Below are positions 55,926-64,000 of a DNA stretch of 64,000 bases, in pieces; the stretch's first letter is position 1, and each line of letters starts with the position of its first letter. Source of the DNA: Apostichopus japonicus (taxonomy: Eukaryota; Echinodermata; Holothuroidea; Aspidochirotida; Stichopodidae); NCBI RefSeq assembly GCF_037975245.1, contig NC_092567.1:9926714-9990713 (forward strand). Reading direction: 5' to 3'. The notes beneath the pieces were generated by a model, which did not search any database, had not been told where the DNA came from, and worked only from the letters and a program-made list of their open reading frames with translations. The position numbers and the translations under genes are program-made.

Positions 55926-57999
55926 TATCAACCCAATTGGATATTATGAAGCCATACAGTTTACCGATATAACCCAAGCCCTGTCACGCAAAATTGAATA
56001 TATTTACATAACTACAAACACAGATTAACATATAAATATGGAAGAAATCACTGCGTTGCGGTATCTGTTTATGATATTACATATTTCAAAGGATATATTT
56101 ATCCCTTCATTTTGTAATTGTTCTTTGTATCTTCCGTATTTCTGCATGTAAGTACAAATATACAATGTTTGCAACAAACAAACTTGTTCCCTTTGAGGCG
56201 ATCCTGGTCTCTCATTGTGATACAATTACAACCGATTCATCCCGTTTATCTGTTACTATATCATAAGTTCGTATCGTAGAATCTAATGATGTAATTATTG
56301 ATATGTATAGATATTGTAATGTCAATAGAATCAATAAAAGAAAATTAATCAGAGAAATATTTTCAACAGTATTAACATGTAGTCTATGTACTAACTTGTA
56401 ATTTTAACCTCTTCCTCTTTTTTCTGTCCCGCGTCAAGATCACACAGAAGGTTATGGCTATACAGTAACTCTCCGGCAAAACAGGTTAATCTGGTATACT
56501 TGCGGTTTAGATTAAGAAATTCTCCTTATGAAAGTGTTGATATCGCCATGTGTGCCTTTAATTTAAACTTTCTCTTCAAGTTCATTCCAACATTTTCCAG
56601 AAACAAGTGCTTTTGCAATAGATTTTAAACTTCCAACTTATTTCATTTCAATCAAATATTCAAGAGGGTATAATCAAATGATCGTATGTGCTCAATTGCT
56701 CAATTTGGCATATGGTGACCATTTTCTGATTTTTTTGGGTTATTACGATATCATCTCCAGGCAGGATTTTAACGGTTATACGTATCCCTTGTATAGCTGA
56801 CATATTGTGATGCGTATCTGTGTCCATTTGCCTTATTCGTGTTGATTGTATCAAGAGAGAAGTGTATTCCTTTCCTTTGGTAACAAATGTTATTTGGTTT
56901 AAGTTCCGACAAGATGTAGAACGGGGATCCTGACCATATATTGAAATGTATTTTATACTTACCTGTAAAATTGTGCTATGACATTCGCCTGGACAACAAT
57001 CTCTTTATTGTTTCTTCGGTGACCATTTGAGTCATGTTGCTTCTATGGTTCCTTAGGTAATAAAACCTTATAGAAAATATTTGTTTTTATCAAAGATGTG
57101 TTCCTTGCTGGTATCCTCATATCAAAGATAACCTAATGTGTAACGAACAATGTTTATCTTTTTAATGTTTTATCTTCGTCGAGCACTTACTCTCTTTTTT
57201 TAATGAAACGAAATATTTCCTGATTCGACTTACCAATGTCTCGATGTTTATGACGTCATGTATGTATTGGTATATCATTGTTTCTCTGCTTTTCGCTACA
57301 GCACTGTGTTACTAAACAGGAGAAAACAGTTACAGAGTATAATACTAAGGTAGGTTGATGGATATTGTAGTATACTTATTTAGAGTTTTGATTTCATTGG
57401 GACCTCATATGTAAAGAGATGGCTGTCATAAATGTCTATCATATATTAACAAAAAAAGTTTGGAGACAATTATTTCAGTGCGCGTACAGTCACATGATCA
57501 GAAGGATCGGTGTAGTTGGGACTTCTATATCATCATTCGGCATTTGCAAATACTGTTAAATATTTAGGAGGGGGTACCAATATATTTTCTATAAAAAGAT
57601 GCATAAGAAACCCAACGGTGTTCGACTTTATAACTTCTTCGTTTCATATACTTCTTTCATGATAGGAAAGGTTTGCTAAGTCTACGCATGCGTAACACGG
57701 ACGATTGTAATTGTATTTTATGTAGCAATATGTGATAAATTGGTCAAAGTCTGCTGATATCAGACATAAACGTAAGAGAAACGATAAAAGTAATTGATAG
57801 AAAATGGTCATCAATTTACCAAAGTAGTAACGTGGGAATTAATAACAGAAAATAAAGAACAAAAAAGAGGATAAGATCACTCGGTGATCTTCGAAACATT
57901 TGATCTTTTGGAACTTTCTCGTGAACCATCACTGTATAACTTGAATTTATGGACACTCATTTCAAGCGATCAAGTGTAAAGCTGTGCATTTTTGTTTAT
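55926..57999. other. Stretch with one exon candidate
   Basis: AT-rich unique DNA; a TGACGTCA at 57251. Apart from the exon at 57302-57349 nothing is supported. Confidence 0.5.
57302..57349 (+). CDS. Candidate plus-strand micro-exon
   Basis: Good acceptor (tgtttctctgcttttcgctacag) and donor (ACTAAG|gtaggt) bound 48 bases in phase 0-0, HCVTKQEKTVTEYNTK. No partner exons were found nearby, so the gene is unknown. Confidence 0.4.
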
Positions 58000-58329
58000 A
58001 TGCATTGTTAAAGGATCCAAGCTGCCACTCCAGCTCTTGAGTTCCGATAATCCTGTGAGAATTTTGTTTTTCATTGTAAGTTATCTTCAAGCCTCTTTAC
58101 TTTACCTTTATTTTTTCCCTTCCCTTTTTCTTTTTTGTAAATTTCCATTTATGCCCGGTGAAGAACTTAACTATCCCGCCTTAAGTGAACCTGATAGTAA
58201 TTACCATACTAATGAGGTTAACCCTACTCATGAGAATATTGATCCCGATGCCAACTTTGATGATTCTTTAACTGCCTAAAACACGTGTAGCTATTATGAC
58301 GTCAATGAAATTAACTCAAAGTCCGGCAA

Positions 58330-59127
58330 CAATTTCTTTTCGCTACTCCACATTAATTCAAGAAGCTTAGGGGGGAAAAAATGACAATTTGTTTACCTTA
58401 GTTAAATCACTCCATAACAATTTCACTTGTATCGGTGTGTCTGAAACGTGGATAAAGGAAGATACCCCCGTTCATCTCCTTCGACTCCCTGGTGATTCAT
58501 TTGTTATCAAGGTCACGTAAATGTGAGAGGTGGGTGTGTGGGCTTTTAGGTTAATGATTCATGCGTTTATAAAGTCAGGAATGACTTAACTGTTTTTAAA
58601 GAGGGTTGTTGCGAGTCACTTTTTATTGAACTTGAAAACCCGTGTGATACTAGTAGAACCTTGATAGGAATTATATATCGTCCTCCCATGACAGTAATTT
58701 TATTGATATTATGGATAATTTTGAAAATATTACTATTGATATATGCAATGAGGGTAAACCATGCTACATTCTTGGGGACTTTAATTTAAACTTACTTGAG
58801 TCACGTAATTATAATGTTGCGCAGTTTGTTAATACTGCTGCAGCTGCATTCTTCAGATCTTTAATTAACTGTCCGACAAGATCTTCAAAAAATTCAAACT
58901 CTTCATTGCTTGACATTATATTAACCAATGTCACTGATAAGATTTCTGTTAGTGGTGTTTTATTGCATGATATTTCCGATCATTTTCCTGTGTTTTGCTT
59001 AACATCACACAAAATTACTCAACAAAATGATAGAACCAACAAATTTAAGCGTAATATGTCCCCGATTAATTTAGATAAGTTTGTACACAATCTTTCTATG
59101 GAACCTTGGAGTGTTTTTTTTTTATAG
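58330..59127 (+). pseudogene. LINE AP-endonuclease domain (broken)
   Basis: Segments in changing frames give NFFSLLHINSRSL, CIGVSETWIKEDTP, LIGIIYRPP, YILGDFNLNLL, LLDIILTN and HDISDHFPVF. These are the conserved APE motifs: the SETW/E metal ligand, the GDFN loop and the SDH catalytic His. The domain nicks target DNA to prime reverse transcription in intact elements. Frameshifts near 58370, 58520 and 58690 and a stop at 59127 disable it. Confidence 0.8.
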
Positions 59128-59458
59128 TAACGATCCTGATACTGCATATCGTACTTTTATTTCTATTTATTCTAAGCATCATAACAATAGTTTTCCGTTA
59201 GTATAGTTAATAAACGCACTCCAAGGAAAGACTGGTGTACTTCTGGCATTGTAAATTCATGTCATACTAAATACAAACTTTATAAAAAAAGTATATCAAA
59301 AAGCCTAGTCAAGAAAATCGTGAGAATTACATTAGATTTAGGAATAAGTTAACCAGTGCTATTATTTCGATACATTTAGATCATCTAATCACAAAAGAAC
59401 ATGGGACTGCATTAATTCTCTCATCAAGAGCAAAACCTCCACTTCTTCTGTCACTTCG

Positions 59459-60540
59459 TTGAAATTGGATGAAAATTGTGTTTCTAATCCCTGTGATATT
59501 TCTAATGCATTTAACGATTACTTTACTAATATTGGTCCAAATTTAGCCCATGATATTCCGGTTGGTATAGAGAACCCCCTAGACTATATGTGCCAAGATA
59601 ATCCCATGTATTCTTTCTTTTTAATGGCTACAGACAAAGTGGAGGTTTTAGATTGTATTTCAAATTAAAAAAAAAAATCAAGCTGCGGTTATGACGACAT
59701 TAGTCCTAAAATTGTTAAATTATCTGGTTCTGCTATTTGTAAACCTTTCGTGCATATCATTAATTGTTCTTTTTTTCCAAGATATTGTTCCGTCTGACTT
59801 GAAAATAGCTCGTGTAGTTCCGGTATTCAAAAGTGGCACGCGAGAGAGCGTCAGTAATTATAGGCCTGTATTTGTCTTACCTTCGCTTTCAAAGATCTTC
59901 GAAAAGCTTGTATTTAATCGTTTAAATTATTTTTAAATAAAACATGATCTATTGTATGATCATCAGTTTGGCTTTATGCCTCAAAGAAACACGTCCCAGG
60001 CTATTTTAAGTCTTTTAGATTATATTATTGAATCTTTTGAAAGTAAATGTCTAGTTGGGGGGATTTTTTTAGATCTCTCCAAGGCTTTTGATACGCTTGA
60101 CCCTTCAATTCTGTTAAAAAAGCTTGATAAATATGGCATAAGGGGGGGGGGGGTGCATTATCTTGGTTTAATAGCTACATTAATAATAGATTCCAAAATG
60201 TTACTTTATCTGGCGCTAATTCTTCGAAGCAGGCAATTCATTGTGGTGTTCCCTAGGGCTCTGTTCTTGGACCCTTATTGTTCCTCATTTATATAAACGA
60301 CCTTCCTAATGTCACTCCAAAAAATTTCACTTTATTTTGTATGCAGATGATACGAATTTACTGTATAAAGGTCGTGATATAAATACTCTTGTTAACGATA
60401 TCAATACTGAAATCCCCAAAATTACTGCCTGGTTCAGATCCAATAAACTTCAATTAAAAGCTAAAAAAAACTACCACCATTATTTTTCATCCCAATCAAC
60501 GACAAATATTTTCTTCCAACCTTGCGATTATAATCGATAG
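59459..60540 (+). pseudogene. LINE reverse-transcriptase domain (broken)
   Basis: Pieces in several frames: FNDYFTNIGPNLA, VPSDLKIARVVPVFKSG, NYRPVFVLPSLSKIFEKLV, HQFGFMPQRNTSQAIL, GGIFLDLSKAFDTLD, YGIRGGG and YADDTNLLYKG, in the normal order of RT motifs 1-5. YADD is the catalytic metal-binding motif and AFDTLD holds the first catalytic Asp. A run of 12 G at about 60142-60153 sits at the frame break after KYGIR. Further on, RTPVPFSHSTNFLGITLDE (60540-60600) is the usual post-RT block. Confidence 0.85.
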
Positions 60541-61443
60541 AACGCCTGTACCTTTCTCCCATTCCACAAATTTTCTTGGCATTACCCTAGATGAAAATCT
60601 CAGTTGGATCCCACATATTCAGACCTTAAAAAGAAAAGTGTCCAAGCCCTTGGCATTATCAATCGTTTAATAATAAATTGTCCCCTTTAAAACTCTGTTA
60701 ACTTTATACAATATTCTAATCTTGCCCATTTTATCGTATTGTTGTATTGTGTCGGGTTATACTTACCCTAGTCATATTAATAAGCTTTTATTATGTTCCT
60801 TACAATAGTCACTCGTACAGCCTCTTCTGTGACAGTAAACTCTTAACCATATTTGAATTAGTCAAGTATTACACCTTTACTTTGTATTTAACTTTTTTTC
60901 ACGACAATCTACTAAGTATCTTTTCCTATTTTTTTTTTTGTATCAAATAATTGTTTTCATACTTACAATACCCGCAATGCAAATTTACTTTCCGTTCCCC
61001 ATTATTCTCTTTCAAGTAGTCAACATTTTGCCAAAAACTCTGCTATTTCTGATTGGAATTCCGTACCAACTGCATTACATTCAATTAATAATCTATCCTC
61101 ATTCAAACGTATTTAAGAGCGTTACCTTCTTTCGAATAGAATTTTATGATTTAGTCTAAAATTCGGGCCACGTCTTTGTTAAAGTTTTTTTTTCTTCTTC
61201 TCCCCCCACTTTTTCTTTTTATTATTATTATTCATTTTTCTTGTAACATTTTTTTGGTCATACTTTGTACCTTTGTTTTACTTTGTAAGTTTGTATTTTG
61301 AGGATACCTCACTTACAAGTTCTTATGAACTTTCTGGGATCCCCACAACCATAGATTTTGTATGTATGTACTTGAATTATGTAAAATGTTGATAACGTTG
61401 ATGGTTGAAATATAGTTGAACAAAGAAACAAACAACAAACAAC

Positions 61444-62029
61444 TAATCTACAAAAAACGGACAATCAACTATACTTTGCAAAGAGACAATAAATCATTCA
61501 TTCAATCATTTCCGGAAGACAAATTATTTTGATGGGAACTTGTTTACAACTAGCTATGTTCGTTTATTAGTCTTGTAGATACATTGATGGCTTGAAAATT
61601 TGAATCAATATATCATGAAGATATGTGAAATGAATACACAATTGAAACTGACATTGACACACTGTGTGAATATACGTTGTTGATAAACTAATAATATGAT
61701 ATCGTCAATAATATCGGAATTGATCATCGTAGCTATATGTGTTATTGCTTTGTCACATATTTTTAAGGGTGCTTTTGAATGGTGGTCAATAACATATATT
61801 AAGCATTATAACATCCCGTTTGTCTGAGCTCCTATCCGAGTGTGCGTGTGTGTGTGTGTGTGAAGGTCTAAGTTGAATTAAGCTCTGACTTGGAACAGAG
61901 GACGGGACATGAGGATACTGATGCTGTGTTGGTTCAGCGCGATATACATGATATGCGAAGATTGCAAGTGTTTTGTGAGATGTCAAATACCAAGTGTTAT
62001 AATAATACACTATACTGAAATTGCTCCTG
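61444..62029. other. Stretch with a GT microsatellite only
   Basis: AT-rich; a (GT)n run lies at about 61838-61861. Nothing else noticed. Confidence 0.6.
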
Positions 62030-62850
62030 CTGGGGAAGTATTAGAACTCTGACTACGAGGGTCAACCACACCCTAACCCCCTGGGCTTTTCATCTTCTAC
62101 AAAATATTTATTAGCACAACATTTGGTATGCAATTACTTATAATGACCATATTTATAGTGCACATATGCCTCGGAATGCACCATTTGACTTTTAATTTCG
62201 AAAACGACCCACCAGATGGAACTCGGCTGTAATAAACCCATGACACATCTCCTACTTTCATGAGACCCTTCAATTTCCCTCCGGTTCATCTCTAAAAGAT
62301 TCAGGTGCTACCTAAGTCAGTCCGAGAAAGTTGAATTTATAACGTCACAATCTTGAATTTAGAGATACTTATATAGACACACCATATAGTGTAAATATGG
62401 TTCGAAATGAATCACCCGACGTAATGTTTACTTGTTCCGGAGGAGGGGTCCTGGCCTAAGCCCCCAACATGAGAGTCGGTATCAATTAGGCCTACACCTG
62501 AACGGTCGCGCCTTTTTAGAACAAAATCCATAATTCGTCACTGGTTCTGCTATAAAGTTTCATTTCCAATCTATATCAGTTGGAATTTTGGCTTGATTTA
62601 TCATTTTCTTTAAACACTGTCATGTGTTTAAGGATGCTTATATAAACCTAGCGTAATGCATAAATATACATTAGATGCCCCATTTCACTTCTAAATATAA
62701 TTTGTGATTTCGGACAAAGGGCCACGGGCGTTGGCTTCATCACCATGGCAGCACCCACCCCTTTTTCAATTTATGCAATCATTTTTTCGCCGCTATTCCC
62801 ATGGTTAAGGCCCCGGCCCCCTACCTAATTTCGAAGCATACAGCTTTTAC
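62030..62850. repeat. Diverged relatives of repeat A
   Basis: 'catatgcctcggaatgcacc' followed by 'atttgacttttaattt', and 'gtgctacctaagtcagt', recall the core and 3' part of repeat A (1-563), and a second similar segment follows from about 62600. Similarity is patchy, so this is an older member or members of that family. Confidence 0.45.
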
Positions 62851-62895
62851 AACCTTCAGTTGATGCTAAATAATTATTCAATCCATTCATAAGAT

Positions 62896-63480
62896 TTAAA
62901 GGGTAAGAAGACTCGCCCAAACCGCCCTCTAAAAAAGGTAACTTCCCATTGCCTGCTAGTGAAGATTTGTTTTGGTCGCTACACAAGTTTGCAGACAGTA
63001 ATGAAACGTGACACGTTGTTGTAATTAGCTGGACATGTGATGTCCATCAAAGTTATGTACTCAGTGTCGTGTGTATTGACAGTAACCGTGTGTATTGACT
63101 GTACACTAGTGCCTAATTAACTAGCAAGCTATGTGTGTAATTACGCTGTAAGCTTGTACTACCCAAGTATGAATTCGCTCGGTGTATAAATAGAACGTCA
63201 GGATAGGTACGGTAGAAATTATCTGACGTGCAATTGCAGAAACATTCTACAATTTTGTTCAATAAAACTGTGATTTGCGATATAACACGCCCAGGTGGCT
63301 GCTAATTGCAACATAGTATTTTAGTTCTGTTATGCGTTCTACAACTAGCACTGTCGTGTACACTGTTGTATTAACGGAGATCGATGGTGGTATCTAACAG
63401 TGCTGTTACACCTCGTTCGATTTAGGTCAGAATACCGGCCACAGACGTTTCTTTGTGCACGAGCATTAAATCCCTTTAAA
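62896..63480. repeat. Dispersed repeat C, copy 2, with internal insertion
   Basis: Collinear with 37068-37440 on both sides of an extra segment at about 63146-63374. The outer parts match 'agactcgccc', 'cagacagtaatgaaacgtga' and 'gatcgatggtggt' in order. Confidence 0.75.
63146..63374 (+). mobile_element. Small insertion with TATA box and poly(A) signal
   Basis: A ~229-bp segment absent from repeat C copy 1. It has TATAAATA at 63185 and AATAAA at 63261, about 76 bases apart, the arrangement of an LTR's U3-R. Exact ends and a target duplication could not be fixed ('ttacg' left, 'ttaacg' right). Confidence 0.4.
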
Positions 63481-64000
63481 GCTTCTTGAAGCTTTAAATA
63501 CAATTCATAGTCAACATCAATTATTGAAGGGTCTTCTGTAATAAACATTTACACGATTTCCTTTTTGGTGAATATTGTCTATATAAAGCACCGAACATTT
63601 CAAATATTAAAAAAAAAATAGGTATTAGAACGTAACAAAACGTTCTTACCTCATGAAATTAGACACCTTTCTCCATTCATTAATATTTATCAGTATAACA
63701 TCAATACTTATGTAATTACTAAATTACTTTTGTTGTTGCTCTTGATATTTGAGTAATATTTTAACTGTATCACTAGGAGCGTCAATATGGGGATGGGATA
63801 GCATCACTGATAGTTGTCGGGGAAATCTTACATTTTAAAGATGTGGGCGCTTGTCATCCGTTTACGACATTCTAAATCAGAAACAAAACTTTATCATTAT
63901 CATCGTCGTAGTCATCATTAATATTAAATACCATTGGTTAAAAAACCTACCACAGATTAAAAGGACCGGATAGTGAATAAGCCAACTTATAAAAATATTT
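63481..64000. other. Window end, nothing recognisable
   Basis: AT-rich sequence with no exon or repeat noticed. Confidence 0.5.

Larger units (their letters stand above)
58000..61443 (+). mobile_element. Decayed CR1/jockey-like LINE
   Basis: A non-LTR retrotransposon reading on the plus strand: possible 5' coding remnant (MPGEELNYPALSEPD near 58150), AP endonuclease, reverse transcriptase, a C-terminal region and a 3' end with A/C-rich tail (gaaacaaacaacaaac). At least six frameshifts or stops break it. The 5' edge is not defined; the 3' edge is taken at the tail near 61443. Clade placement (CR1/L2/jockey group) is from motif style only. Confidence 0.85.

Overview
The window looks like AT-rich, repeat-dense nuclear DNA of a marine invertebrate, most likely an echinoderm and possibly a sea cucumber. 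This is inferred from split genes with GT/AG introns, a leucine-rich-repeat exon of the ribonuclease-inhibitor/NLR type, a tRNA-derived SINE, CR1-like LINE remains, hAT-like and LTR elements, and a very common 'TGACCTTTGACCTCCATGA' tandem family. Nothing in the sequence proves the species. There are no long open reading frames. Real coding sequence can be seen only as short exons between splice sites, so all gene models here are partial.

Layout. 0.7-13 kb: a set of minus-strand exon candidates, several joining in compatible phase, for a protein I do not recognise. Between them lie two almost identical ~473-bp TIR elements (2.15 and 4.42 kb) and a 1.7-kb tandem array (5.69-7.40 kb). 13.7-16.7 kb: nested hAT-like elements, one with a perfect 8-bp target duplication inside a LINE reverse-transcriptase fragment, then the second copy of the repeat that opens the window. 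21-43 kb: a plus-strand LRR gene whose 3' exons (21075, 25637, 29952, 37601, ~42187, 42705) join in frame to a stop and a poly(A) signal. Its introns hold a SINE, a solo LTR with a perfect 5-bp target duplication, a strong G-quadruplex motif and several TGACGTCA palindromes. 46-47.3 kb: an inverted relative of the 7.4-kb repeat end and an ATCGAT-rich satellite with a duplicated five-unit block.

48.2-55.9 kb: the most interesting part. A decayed split gene of a multicopy Cys-rich family lies between inverted ~150-bp ends that start GGCCATCAGCTG and are flanked by TA. The gene carries frameshifts, an in-frame TGA and a large insertion in one exon. That insertion contains a hAT-like element with a second one nested in it, and a solo LTR lies downstream of the gene. 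58-61.4 kb: a decayed CR1/jockey-like LINE (endonuclease, reverse transcriptase, A/C-rich tail). 62-63.5 kb: diverged copies of dispersed repeats seen elsewhere in the window.

No intact cellular gene is complete within the window. Exon calls rest on splice-site quality, open phase and protein-like composition; no transcript or homology search was available.
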